From Telmatactis stephensoni (Eukaryota > Cnidaria > Anthozoa > Actiniaria > Isophelliidae): a stretch of DNA of 64,000 nucleotides. Numbering within the stretch: the stretch's first letter is position 1; each line of letters begins with the position of its first letter. The notes under the pieces are model-generated. The model saw only the letters and a program-made list of their open reading frames with translations, was not told the origin of the DNA and did no database searches. The position numbers and the translations under genes are program-made. Location of the stretch: NCBI GenBank assembly GCA_029948255.1, contig JALIZF010001915.1, positions 248,001 through 312,000 on the forward strand, read 5' to 3'. Of the stretch, positions 1-12,038 are shown piece after piece.

Positions 1-3000
1 ACCTTACAAACGCCGCAAAAGAGTCTCTTCTCAGTCCAGTCTTGCCTCACCAGTGCTAAAGAAGAGTATGTCTTTAAGTTCTGATCCCACAAAACAAGAA
101 CGTAAGTAGATTGTTATGACGTAGTTGCAACAGGGTTTTAGTAAAGTTTGAAAGCCAGTAATAGATGACTGACATCTTGGCCTCTTCATTGAAAAGTACA
201 CGTACACTTACAACTTAATGTAGAATATGTACGTACACATCTCGAAATTGGAAGCAGCTAAGTTTTAGCACTGCCATCACTTATTACCAATGAGTCTTGA
301 CTGCTAAATTATCATGTTTTACACTTTGCACTACATGTAGATGGATGTTGATTATTCTCAACTCAATCCATTCCACCAAAATATACAGTTGGACCTCCTG
401 TACACAAACCCTCTAAGGCTCCAATCAAATAAGATGAAAGTCCATGCAAGTTTTGACTTGAGTCTTGTTCATCCCATTTGAACACTGCTCCACCCAAGTC
501 AATGCAAGTTTTTCAAAAATTCTCAACAAAAATCAGCTTGAAGGACAAGAGAAAATGCAGTTTGTTTTGTTCAAATTATTTGTAGGAGTGGAAAATGTGT
601 AGTACTTAATTCAAGCTAAAAAATGAGAAAAACAGCTTAAAGGGGCGACTGTTCAAATGATTTACCACTTCCATCAACTTGTGATCAAATTTGACCATGC
701 CCAAAGTGCTTACAAGTAGATGCGAGCAGCTGTAAGTCGATAAAATGAGACAAGTCAGAACTTGCATTGACATTCGTCACCTTGCATTTTCATTTAATTG
801 GGCCCTTAGAGCAAGTTGCCTGCTTATGAGATAAAAAATGAGATAAAAATGGAGAGTTTGTCAAGAGAAGAGCTCACTTTTTACTCAATGGAGGTGTCCA
901 TTTACAAGTGGAGTGGAGGTTCAACAGTATTATTTTAACTTTGAAGTCTAATTTGAAACAGTTGAATTTGGGCCTATTCAGCTGTTAATTAGAGGTTTGC
1001 TTTCATTGTTTTTCATGCACTCCCAAACTGTGTTAGATCCAACTTATTTTTATTGGGATGGGGCTAAGTTTATCAGAATCTCCTCAACACAAGGTGGGTG
1101 TGTGTGTGTCAATAACCAAAATATCCATTTACAACCTTTGTATGATCAGATAGTTGATGTATATAGCTAATTCAATTAACGTTGTCACTGAAAAAAGCCT
1201 AAAGCCAAAAGCTTTGAGAGTGTAATCATGAAAATTTTTATCACTGTGACATTACAATAAAAAACTCACTGTATGCTTGCAAATTCTACAACTTGGACAC
1301 ATATTCCTTCATTTCTCACATAGCTTACAGAGAAGTTTGTTAGTACACAAAAGATATTTGAAAGGATTTAGTCTTTAGGCTTTTTTTCAGCGACAATGTT
1401 AATCAAAATAGCTATATAACCATGAAGGGCTGTTGATTGTTCCCTCAAAAAGTCCTGAGTCTTGCAAAATTTCACTCAAACTTTGTGGATCTTGAAGTCG
1501 TTTTTCTTTATTTATTTTCTTTCTTCCTCACAAAATGGCACCTCGGAGTCTCAATTTTTTAAAACAAAGGAAATCGGTGAAAAAGTGTATTGGTCTCACA
1601 GAAAATGTCTTGTCTTTGGGACCCCTTACCTGTATATTCTTATTACTGTGAAAATGGCAATGCATGGTCAGGGCACGGTTACAGCATGAATTTTGAATGT
1701 TTTTATACTAAAGACAACACGACACGAACATGGCCACAGCATGGCACAGTCCATTTCACATGAAATCTGCTCGATGTAAGATTTGAAAGATGAAATATTT
1801 GAAAAGAACTAATCCTAAGGATCTGGATTTCCTTGTTACTGTGATTGTTATGATTAATATAAGATACATAAAAAATCAGGGTGATTAATGTTTAATTTCT
1901 CTCACCAGGACAAAGTATGATGATGAGATCTGTAAGGTAACTAACATATTACAATAATGTTAACTTTTTTGGCAAAAATATTTTTCACATTTATATTATC
2001 AAAACGTAAAAATGCCTGCATTTTACAACTTAAGTACAACTGTATAATTTCTTGTACTTCTTAGTGTTGATTCTGGTGGTGGTACTTATGTAACAGAAGC
2101 AGGCACTGTTATAGAGAGTGGAGGTAGGTATTGAGTATGGAGTACAGAAGATTTCCTATAGTTGCTGAAACCTCAAGGCACTGATTTCCCTTCATCCATG
2201 GTCAGATTCATAGTGTTTACCAAACCAATTTTATTGTGCTTTTACTATACAGTGAACTCCCTCTAAGGTGGACACTTTTGGGGCCAGCTCTTTGTGTCTT
2301 TGCCTTGGAGAGGAGTCTGGCTTACAGGGAGTTTCATTAGAGACATTATGGAACAGTTTTAAAGGCTAGAACCAGGCAAATGTGTCCACCTTAGAGAGGT
2401 GTCCACTTTACAGGGGTGTCTGCATTGAGGAAGTTGCATCAGTTCATATTTTCAGACTGATGCGTTCATACAGTCTTAGCATTACGGTATTGGTTGGAAA
2501 TACCTATGTGTTTGTTTGTTTGCTTAGAATATCTCATGAACAGTCCACAAAGACCATGTGGAAACTGCTTTAAATTTGTACATAGTGCATAGGTGAATTG
2601 TTCTCAATTTTTGTCTTGTTCTTGAAACAGATTTACAAGGGAATGTCAGTGTTACAACTGGAACGCATGTTGCTCACCTTCCTATTATCAGGGGTAGGTA
2701 AATTTAACAAATAGAACTACAACTTTTTCCATGCTCCGTTCAGTAATACAGCCTGCAGAAAGTGATGAGAGCATGAAAGAAGTGTAGGAAGAGCACAAGC
2801 AACAGGCAATTCTCTCCACACTTCCACACTTCTTGAGTGCACTCAGCACTTCCTAAGTGCTGTATTACTAAACAGAGCATGGAAAAAGCTGTGCTATTTG
2901 TTTATTAGATATTTGCAAAATTGTTAAGTAAATTATATTCAAAGAAAAAAGTTTTATTGCCCTCCTTAAAAGTCAAAGGAAAAACAAAGGAAAATAAAAA

Positions 3001-5541
3001 TTGAATCAATAATAAAATTGAACCACAACAAAGACACCTGCATTCTACTTGTTATTTTCAGATCTTGCAACATCAATGGTAACAGTCAGTGCCTGGTAAC
3101 TCCATGCAACCACAAACCCCTATGACACCCATGACCCCTTTAACACCCATGACCCCTATCATGGTGTCGTCAGGATTGCAATTTGGAACCCCAGTCAATA
3201 GCATGACCACACAAGCAGGCACAAACCTTAGTGTACAAATACCAGGAGATCCAAACCTGGACCAGAAGAGACACTGGTGGCATATTGAAGAGGTAAGTGT
3301 TTAGATGTTATTATATAGGTAGCAGTATGGTTGAGTTGTCAGAGCATCAGTTTCGTAATCCAGTGGTCCTGAGTTGGAGTCCTGCTCTAGCCACTAGAAG
3401 GCTGAGGGCTGAAATAGTTCTGGGTAGTCCCTAGTTCAAATTCAGCTTCTCAACTGGTTTGCCTCCTGGCCAGTTGGGATTTTTAGCTATGTATGTTTAT
3501 ATTATTTTATATATTATTTTGTATATGTACACATATTTATAGTATATAGTTTTATAATATAGTTTATGACTCAACTGTAAAGCACCATTGAGCTTTGAGG
3601 AAATGGTGCTATATATAAATCTTCATCATTATCATTATAGCTTATGACACTCATTAGAACCCTATCTTGATTTATATTGTGTTGGTTGTATTTAGATGGT
3701 GAATTCATTGCTAAGTACTGCATCACAGCTCAAGTGTATGCTAGAACAAGTCAAACTGCAATCCGAAGCAGCACGAGAAGCAGCTGTTGCCCAAGCTAAA
3801 CTTCAAGCAGAGTCTGAGAAAAAAGAGGTAACTAATGACAGATGAACAAAATGGAGATACATGTTGCAGTTACATCCTTCGATATCACTGTAGTATACCA
3901 GAATAGCAAAGGCAAGGTTCCAATCACTCATCATGCAGCAAACCTTGGCAAAATTGGCATCACATGGCAATTTCTCACACAATCATGGGTGATACTTTTT
4001 TATGAAATAGCAAATCTCGCATTACACATGGGTTCATTTATGGATCAGGTGCTATTTTTGGCCTAAAGCATGTGTCACATGAACACCTTTGCTTACCTGG
4101 TACACATGCAAATGCCCTCACAGTTTTACATTGAGGACACTCAAACCATTAACACTTCAAGTTTTTTTCAGGTTATTTTATTCTAACCTTTCTAATGCTT
4201 CATACACTATAAAGATGAGTCAATGAGCTCAAATGCACCAAGTGATCAAAAGAAGTTGTATTTTCAAACCACTGACTGTAGGGATGCATTTTTAAAAAAT
4301 GTGACAAAAAAACTTGAAGTGTTAATGGTTCAAGCGTCCTCACTTAAACTTCTTTAATTTGTAAATTGAATGTGTAAATACAGCTCGTTTACCTCCTAGA
4401 TTTTGTCATTGGAAAACTTAATTGTTCAATGTGGTGTTTACCCCCCTTGTAAATTGAATGTGTAAATACAGAGTTTACCTCCTAGATTTTGTCAATGGAA
4501 AACTTATTTGTTCAATGTGGTGTTTACCCCCCTTGTAATGAGAAATTTATTTCTCTGTGTTCAATACTTTCACCTTACAGTGTGAAAATGAATAACGTAG
4601 ACAAGTGTTGCCTGTGCATGACAATACTGAGTGATTGCTCACTGAAAAAGCTGTTTTTAGGGAGTGTTAATAACAGTAATTTAACAAAAAAGTGCTGTAA
4701 TTACTTGACAGGCATAGCCATGGCGAGTGTAGGTTTACTGTTTAAAAGTTATGGAACTCAAGAGAATATCAAAATCAAAGAGCACTAAATTTAGTTTTCC
4801 ACAGGCAAAGATATTTGATCTATATGTTTGTTAATGTAGGTTCTAGCACAGACGACGAATGAACTTCATTGTTACAACTATCCAAGGCCATTAACGATGC
4901 TCAGGTAGAGAGAGAAGCAAGCCATACAACAAGCTCTAATCCAAGCTAAGGCTGATAAACTAGAGGCAGTAGCTGAAGCCAGACAAGAACAACTTCATCA
5001 AGGTATTAATGTCAAAGTATGAAGGTCCAGCTGAATATGTGCAACTTGCACCTACAGTGTATCGCATAATAATAGATAATCTTATTGAGAAAGTGAATAT
5101 CACAAGGTGATTTACAGAAGGTTCCTGATATTAAATAAATATAAACAAAAAAGAAAATTTTAAAAAGTGAAATTATCCTATTAAAAAACAATTATACAGA
5201 ACAATGATATTTCTCTGAATATATATGATCCCCCCAACCCAACCGATCCCCTAACAACCCTACATGTCATATGAAGAATTCGCTATAGGTGTATAATGTA
5301 TTATGAGAAGAAATAAACCACTTTTCTTGTTGCAAGTTCTGTAGCTTGCTTGCATTGACTTGTGGAAGTTTTGAATAAATGACTCAAAACTTTCAACTTC
5401 TACCAACTTTAATTATTATTCCTGATTTTTATGTGCTTGTTTCCACAGACCCTGACAACTGGAGCAACATGTGAAAACCAGCTAGTACAACATTGTCAGG
5501 AAGAAGGCACCAACACAGAAGACAAGAATGGCATGGAGTAA
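1..5541 (+). CDS. DEAF1: DEAF1-like transcription factor, 3' part of gene (5'-partial in window)
   Basis: Sequence-specific transcription factor of the SAND family, expected in the nucleus. Visible exons: 1-101 (basic KRRKR stretch, likely the nuclear signal after an off-window SAND domain), 1909-1936, 2065-2123, 2631-2693, about 3062 or 3090-3292, 3696-3827, 4840-5002 and 5449 to 5474 or 5541. The exon at 3090-3292 carries a repeated T-P-M motif. The next gives IEEMVNSLLSTASQLK followed by an REAA..QAK helix ending in EKKE, which closely matches human DEAF1 just before its MYND finger. No MYND cysteines follow; instead there is an Ala/Gln/Glu-rich coiled-coil segment, so the C terminus differs from human. 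Exon 4840-5002 switches frame twice (about 4866 and 4912) and has an in-frame TAG at 4906. The 3090 acceptor keeps frame, whereas the stronger-looking one at 3062 does not. The last exon stops at 5474 in the continuous frame or at 5541 in another. Confidence 0.75.
1161..1417. mobile_element. MITE, family 'TTAACGTTGTC' copy 1
   Basis: Imperfect inverted repeat in an intron of the DEAF1-like gene. The left end reads ATTAACGTTGTCACTGAAAA and the right end is its complement (TTTTTCAGCGACAATGTTAAT). A second copy at 34230-34476 shares the ends and, in opposite orientation, part of the interior (the stretch near 'acaacttggacacata'). No coding capacity seen, so a non-autonomous DNA transposon is the simplest reading. 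Confidence 0.75.
2250..2430. repeat. Degenerate DNA-transposon-like repeat in DEAF1 intron
   Basis: Starts ACAGTGAACTCCCTCTAAGG and has a diverged inverted partner (TGTCCACCTTAGAGAGGTGT) near 2370-2400. The 'TACAGT-GAA-CTC' type of end is common in mariner/Tigger-like elements. A related diverged block lies at 6308-6470. No open frame. Confidence 0.4.
2706..2902. mobile_element. MITE with arms of about 45 bp in DEAF1 intron
   Basis: The left arm, containing TTTTTCCATGCTCCGTTCAG and then TAATACAGC, is matched in inverted orientation by GCTGTATTACTAAACAGAGC and then ATGGAAAAA. The interior is about 100 bp and non-coding. Confidence 0.8.
3318..3640 (+). mobile_element. tRNA-derived SINE, family 2 (copy 1)
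   Basis: The tRNA-like head starts GGTAGCAGTATGGTTGAGTT and has a degraded B box (GAGTTGGAGTCC). It continues into a body containing AACTGGTTTGCCTCCTGGCC and AGTTGGGATTTTTAG, and ends in a short ATC-rich tail. The same body follows the better preserved head at 60838 and a diverged one at 63170. Lies in the DEAF1-like intron between the exons at 3292 and 3696. Confidence 0.8.
4358..4540. repeat. Tandem duplication, about 90 bp x 2
   Basis: The block from GTAAATTGAATGTGTAAATA to GGTGTTTACCCCCCTTGTAA occurs twice head to tail with only a few differences. It sits in the DEAF1 intron before exon 4840 and also encodes nothing recognisable. Confidence 0.9.
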
Positions 5542-6984
5542 ACCATACTTAGAGCCATATGTGTGTTTGAGACCGTAACCCCTTTATAACCCTCTCCCTA
5601 GTATTTAAACAGCCCTTGTTTGATATAGAAGTACAGTAGTACTGTTTTGGTTGTGTTGAGCTTGTTTTCTTTTTAAGCTCTGGTTAACCTTTGCGATTTG
5701 AAACAGAGAAAAACTGGAGCCAAATCTGTTTTATTCTAGGTCCAAGTCTTTCTTAACCTAAGAATGTAGAGGGTTCCCAGTTTGAAGTTTGTACAGTACA
5801 AAAGCTACTTTGTGGACTTGTATTCTTCCCTTATGTGGTTGGTGTACATGTTCTAGATGAAATAGGAAGGGTGGGGCATTAAGGAAGAAACTAAACTCTA
5901 ATATATTCTTGACAAGAGCAAAACCTTTCCCATGCTATAAATGCCAAGTGTCCAATTTTAAATGAATAGTGTTGAGTCATTGGTGTTATATTTGATGTAC
6001 CTATCCTTTGCCAAACAATAATCATTATCATTATGTAAACAGAAAATGTGTACACCTTGCAAGGGTGCCGTACCCAAAGTAATCGGTCTTTGCACCCATT
6101 TTTAGGGGTTTCATACCACAAAAAGGTTGCAATGTAAATCAGGATTTAGTCGGCAAAATTCAGAGGGAAAAGGGCTTAGATTCTAGTGTGTTATGCAGGT
6201 CATCTAGGACCATGCACTTGTTTTATACATAAAAAGTTAAAATAGTGAGGCAACTCACTGCACAAAAAAAAAAAAGACGACAAACATGAAAAACAGCAAC
6301 TCCATAGCAAATACATTTGAACCTCTGCTAGTGGACATCTCCAGTCAGCAGACACCTCCCATAAACAGACGGCATTCCTTGGTCCTTTCCTGACGAACTC
6401 TACATTTTTAACCTCCCATAAGCAGATTCCCTCGCGACCAGAATTGGTGTCCACTCAGAGCTTCAACTGTAGATATAAATACTTTATGAAATATTATTTT
6501 ATTGATTAAATTAACATTGAGATACTTAGTTGCCCTTGATGGTGTACTACATCTTTACTAGTGCCACACCCAGTCTAATCAGGCCGAAAGATGGGTTAAC
6601 TATATCTTTAATCTCTTGTAATTAAACCGTTGGATGTAAAATTGTGTACTGCTTGTAATTTTTTATAACAGGCATAACCTACTTTCCATCTTGCAGGGGC
6701 AGGGTTTTTTTTCTTTTTTCTTTTTTCTTTTTCTTTTTTTTTTTGGAGGGGGGCGGAGGGGAGGAGGGGTGCGAACCTCCTCCTGAGACGACTTTGGGCC
6801 CTTTTTTCTCAATATTTTTCCAAAATATCTTCTCGGCAGTTTCCAGTTTATATGATGGTGCACCCCCTACTGAAAACGTTGCACCCCCTCCTGAAAATAA
6901 TCCTGGATCTGTCCCTGTCTTGCATTGTGTTTGAAGGTCAGGGGTCCATCGGTCAGTGACACTTTTAAATTATTTATCTTTCCC
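5542..6984. other. Intergenic, 3' of DEAF1-like gene
   Basis: No convincing coding exon on either strand. Contains presumed 3' UTR, the diverged repeat at 6308-6470, and pyrimidine/purine runs at 6705-6775 that lead into one copy of the inverted pair described at 6740-8888. Confidence 0.5.
6740..6925 (-). repeat. Dispersed repeat, minus-strand copy (partner at 8723-8888)
   Basis: Contains CTCCTGAGACGACTTTGGGC, a TTTCCAAAATATCTTCTCGG stretch, and an end reading ATCCTGGATCTGTCCCTG. The region 8723-8888 is the same sequence reversed (CAGGGACGGATCTAGGATTA and onward). The two copies form an inverted pair about 1.8 kb apart. 'Gggacggatctagg' ends recall the 'ggggcgtatccag' ends at 22559. Confidence 0.75.
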
Positions 6985-7322
6985 TTACTGTGACGGCAGG
7001 GACATCACAACGGCTTGTGCCAATTACTAACCAATTACTGCGGGTTCTGTAGTGTAGTAGGACAGACCACACACACCAGGAACTTCGTGGCCTACTCTCC
7101 CCGAATAGCGGTGTGGGTTCTTTAACGTCCCTCCAATGCAAGGGTGTGTAGTAGTAGTTTTAGAGAAACGGGACCGGTTTTGAACACATTCTTATCAGAG
7201 AGGAAATGAAGGTCTAGCCATTTGTAATTACAAAGGCAGCACCTTAATTTTAAATTATTTAAAGACCCCGAGTGTTGGTCCGGCCGGGGAATCGAACCCC
7301 GACCTTCCGGCGCTTCCAGCTG
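6985..7322 (-). mobile_element. tRNA-derived SINE, family 1 (minus-strand copy)
   Basis: Reverse complement of the SINE at 12876-13260. At its right end, on the minus strand, the B-box-like GGTTCGATTCC lies in a tRNA-like head (GGTTCGATTCCCCGGCCGGA). The body contains the 'ttaaagaacccacaccgctattcgg' region and 'ggtgtgtgtggtctgtcct'. Confidence 0.85.
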
Positions 7323-8722
7323 CCAGCTGTTCGCTGTTTAACGTCACTGATTCTGAAACAACTTTACTAAGAATGGGGTAGGGACAAGCTTGCGAACATC
7401 ATGCGTGCGTTCTCCCCAGATCAGACGAGTGGCAAAGTGGGAGGGGACGAATTTGTAGAGTGGTTGAGTCCTGATGCTACATGATCGACCCTATGATCCG
7501 AGCCACCTTTGTCCATACTCACTACACACACATATATATATAAATCATAATGAACAGTCAATCTCCACTTTTTCCAACACATTTTTTCTTTGTTTTCTTA
7601 ATCGACAAATTGAACATTTTAATTGTCGTCCTCTCCCGTGTTCCCTGTTAGATGACGTTAGCGTTTGTAAAAAACGAATGAAAGAATTCGAAATCCCGGT
7701 GGAATTAATAGAGACAAAAGACATGACAGCCATGTTAGTGGTTTTTGATTTTCTTTTGTCAAAACCATCAACATGGCGGTCATGTCTTTTGTTCAATTCA
7801 CTCTCGAAAAGTACTTAACCGCGCGAATCTGAGTTAGTGACTGCATCAATTGAATCTACATCTGTCAGGTAATTATTCCATATATATTGTAAAATGTTTA
7901 TATAAAATATTTAACTAAGAAAATCTATAAAGGAAAGCTGAAAGTCTAGTAAAACTATTGCAGAACTGTAGTTTTACTGGCCACAACCGCGCCGAATTTG
8001 GGTGATTTATCAAAAAAAAAAAAAAGGCTTCGACAAAAAGTGACAGCTTCAATTTTCGTCATGCGCTCAATCTTCGAACCAACATTCGTTACATCAGTGT
8101 AAGGCCCTCCGTTACTTCGGCATTTGGTCAATCTCATTAGAAGCGCTGCAGGACCAGCGGGCCTAAACTGCGTCATATTCATCTCGAAGGTTTTTAGCAG
8201 TTTATAAAGTAATGGTCCGAATAAGAAGTAGGCAACCAAACGATGAAGAATAACCGGTGTTAATTGTGATATCGTTTAAGACGTCCATTGTTGAAACATG
8301 AAAATTTGTCATAACTTCAACGTTAGCGCATTTTTCATTTAATTTCATGTCAAGTTCCTTCTTCATGAAAGCTTTCCAAAGTTTTTCTATAGCAAAATTA
8401 TTATGCTGGAGAAGATGACAAATTAGAAGCGTCTCTTGACTTATTGTTTTGCGCGCTTATGATTGGACGAAATAGTACAAAAGAAAGCTTTGTTTCAAAA
8501 CAGGGTTTTTTACATTTTATTGAATAAAAAGTTGCACAAGGAGCTAGTTTTTGCCATTATTTAGCCATTATTACTCGATCTTGAAAAAATCTCTTAAGTT
8601 ATATTGAAGAACATATGGAAAGATACAAACGAGCCGATAGCTTCAAATTAGATTAGCAAATTACTTCTATTTTTCTTATTATAGTAAAGGATGGAGTTAA
8701 AGGGTTTTTTGTTGCAGGACGT
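7323..8722. other. Gene-free interval
   Basis: No gene recognised. Open frames at 7474-7818 and the opposite strand overlap each other and show no family motif. A local inverted repeat near 7715-7790 (AGACAAAAGACATGACAGCC and its complement GGCGGTCATGTCTTTTGTTC) is the only structure seen. Confidence 0.4.
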
Positions 8723-8888
8723 GCAGGGACGGATCTAGGATTATCTTCAGGTACACCGTCTTCAGGAGGGGTGCACCATCATATAAATTGGAAACTGCCA
8801 AGGGGATATTTTGGAAAAGTATTGAGAAAAAGGACTCAAAGTCGTCTCAGGAGGGGGTGCGCACCCCCTGCATCCCCTCTCCTAAATC
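8723..8888 (+). repeat. Dispersed repeat, plus-strand copy (partner at 6740-6925)
   Basis: Starts CAGGGACGGATCTAGGATTA and runs through GGAAACTGCCAAGGGGATAT to a run of GGGGGTGCGCACCCCC and 'aaatccgccc'. Inverted relative to the copy at 6740. Short reading frames inside both copies are by-products of the repeat. Confidence 0.75.
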
Positions 8889-11524
8889 CGCCCATGGACG
8901 TGGGTGCGCATTTCCGTAACTCTGATTTTACGTTATTACGTCGGTGTATTAACTCCTACGCAATGCATCACCTTACGTATACCATTTCGTATTATTCTTT
9001 TCGGTGCATGAATAATCATTTATCTATTTGTTTAGCTTAAAGATGAACTACGTTATTATTGTAGTGATTTAAAAAGCTTTAGCCTATTCCATTCAGTATT
9101 CTTAGCTTAATTCAATTAGTACAAATTGAAAGTCGGTTAAATTATTCAATATCTATTTTCTTGAACACAGCGGGGAGGCAGGATATGTTTAAAATTCATA
9201 AAATAAAACCATTTGTATTAACCAATCATTCTTTGTTTGATTTTAGTTTGTTTAATAATCTACAGGAAAGGGTCTCTTACAAATGAGCAGATGGTAGCAG
9301 GATATTCTTCTATATAAACAGTTTTTCTAAACAACGTATTGAGACTTTACAGCACTGAGAACGGATTTTTTGGAGTAGCGCGATTTCATTCAGTCCCACC
9401 TTCTGACACCATACATCAAAAGTTTTCTTTGTGTTATCGCTTTAAACATCTATTCTTAACCAAATAATTACGTCTATTGTTGTCCTTTTTGAGTATTCAT
9501 CGGTTTTAAATCGCGTAATCCCACTCTTCTGACACCATTAAAAGGACTTAAATTTATTCTGGTTGAGTCGAGAACTACCTTCAATATTTATATCGAATAA
9601 ATATTTGGACAGACAAAAGCGTGATTTGATTTTTTTGCCATTAAGTTTGTATCAGTTTAAAGCGAGGTCCCACCTGCCACTATCCCGTCTGTCTTATAGT
9701 GCTTTTATTGTAACTATTTCATAACACAAGCATTGATCATTGAAGCAGACTTTGTTTACTTTAATTTCCTGTGTTTTTCAATGTCGAACCGTGTACTCCC
9801 ACTTGATATCACAAAATCTCTCAATCAATACTTTGAGCTCTATCTTAAACATCTTCGCTTTTGTAAAGTACACATTCTAGATCCTGCAATATAAATCTCC
9901 ATATGTTCTTGACTTACTTGTTCAATCGAAATCCATAAACATTTGATTATAGGAAATGATAATATTTATGAGCAAATGAACAATTTAACAATATAGCCAT
10001 TCAATACAATATCATATAAGTTGCTCTCAATCAGAAATCATTGACCCTAAGGAAATATTGATCCTTCATATTCTTTTCACAAATTCTGTTGTTTTATAAT
10101 TTATTTTACAATGCAAGAAACAAACCCTAAAATTTGCTTAATTTGGAGTAATAAGCAATGGCTGTAGAGAATAGCCAACGATTAAAAGACGTGTCAGCTG
10201 ACGGCCATATGGTTCGTAACCACTGTAGGGTGCTTCCTGACGGAATTGTAGAGAAGGAAAATGAAAGACCAGTTGACGCATCGGTCGCTCAACTTTTTGA
10301 ATAGTGTTAATATTACTAATAACGCCACAAAGAAGTAGTCGAAGCTATAGGTAAGGCAAAGTTTGAAATACTAGTTTTATTAATGCTGTGCTCGACGCAA
10401 TCTTATTATCTAGGAAAAATCAAAATTGTAAAAACTCTGAGATTTAGAAGTTACAGGCCTGAAATAAGTCAAATTTTGATTATTTATGATTGTTTGAAGA
10501 AAGCACTTTTGGGCCGACAGTTTCTTATAATGTTGAAAGTTTTTCGCTATGACAAAATGGTATTCTTGTCTCAGTAAGATGACAGGTTTTTTTTTCAATT
10601 TCATGTCAGGTTTTTTTTTTCGATTTCACGTAGGTCGATGATCAGATTTGAAGTCTCACGAAATATAAACATCAAAAGAGTTATTTGGTTAGTATTATTT
10701 TCTAAGAGAGTGAGTTTTAATAGCAATTCTTAAAATTTTCCTTTTTAAAAGATCAATATTTGAGATAAAATTTACAGATATTCAGGATGTATGCTCATAT
10801 ACACATAAAAAATATTTGAGTTTTAGTTTTGATTTGTTCTATAATTCGATCATTCAAGCATTGTCAGATCAATCTTTAGTCTAATTTTTTCTCGAATATC
10901 ATACTTTCAGTCATAAAGTATATATACTATATAAACAAACACATCTATTTACCAAACAAGGGACATGAAATTCCATGCATGCAGCCGTGCATAATTTATA
11001 TGATTAATGATCATTTCAGAAATATCACGAAACATCAATATCAAAATCAATTACGATCATAACCAGGATCATAACCAGGATCATACATGGTTTAATTTTT
11101 TCGCTTAGTGCACGAATCTCTAAGCAAGAAACTTGCGGTTCGACTCGTCCAGTCGTAATTAAACTAACGTCTAGATTCTTTCAACTGCAATAGTCCGTGT
11201 GGATCAGTGTGGATCAGTGTGGATCAGTGTGACTATCTTTGGGATGGATTAGGAGCTGTGGGAGGGAGGGGGTGTAGAGATCGTGTCATCCGCACGCGTG
11301 CCTGGAAGACCACTCTCGGGTGAGGGATAACGACGTTAAATTATCTTTTATAAACCTGTGTTTTTGATGGTTGCTCATGATTGCTCTACTTGTTATACCA
11401 CATTTAGTGTATCTTTTTATCCATCAACTCAACCACAAAATTAACCACGTCAAAACTTTCCTCACATTTATTTATTTTATCTTTTATAAGTAAATGTAGT
11501 GTATGATGAACAGACGTCCTTTTT
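8889..11524. other. AT-rich gene-free interval
   Basis: No coding exon or strong repeat recognised. Small features: a direct repeat around poly-T at 10575-10630, and three head-to-tail copies of GTGTGGATCA at 11199-11231. Confidence 0.4.
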
Positions 11525-11759
11525 AAGGCGGTGTTACACGAGACGATTTTTAACGACGATTTTCCGCGCAACGTTGCAACAACTTGCAATATTTTGCGTT
11601 GCGAGTTTCTGACTTGGATTCAAAAACTCGCAACGCGTTGCCGAAGCGAAAATTGCAAGTAAAATCGTTCCAAGTGTCATGTTACACGAGAAAGATTTTT
11701 AACGCAACGCCGTTGCGCTGAAAATCGTCGTTAAAAATCGTCTTGTGTAACACCGTCTT
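11525..11759. mobile_element. Palindromic MITE ('echo' type 1)
   Basis: Ends AAGGCGGTGTTACACGAGAC and the complementary GTCTTGTGTAACACCGTCTT. The arms continue through TTTTTAACGACGATTTTC. The interior also repeats the words CGTTGC, GCAAC and TTACACGAGA, so the element looks built from a few short words. Lies about 280 bp upstream of the tyrosinase A start. Confidence 0.85.
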
Positions 11760-11940
11760 TAGAGTTTGATGATACCGCTGCAAAATTAGACACAGACAGA
11801 CGCACACACACAGGGTTAGCCTCGAGTCAAATTAAATTATTAAAAAATACAGTGAGAGAAAAGCCTAAATTGTTCACAAATAAGAACACAAAAATCGAGT
11901 TTACTTCCATGGGTCTTTCTTGAAAAGGAGGCTAACCCTG

Positions 11941-11947
11941 TATAAAT
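11941..11947 (+). promoter_or_regulatory. Possible TATA box of tyrosinase A
   Basis: TATAAAT lies about 98 bp upstream of the tyrosinase A ATG at 12039. Spacing would place a transcription start near 11972. No further support; a spliced 5' leader using the pyrimidine-rich CAG at about 12011-12013 is also possible. Confidence 0.35.
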
Positions 11948-12038
11948 GCACCTTATGTCAGGAAGCTCCATGGTCTGTAGTAATTGAAAACTGGACTATT
12001 ATTTCTTTTACAGGGTAATATACCATTGTACTTCAAAC

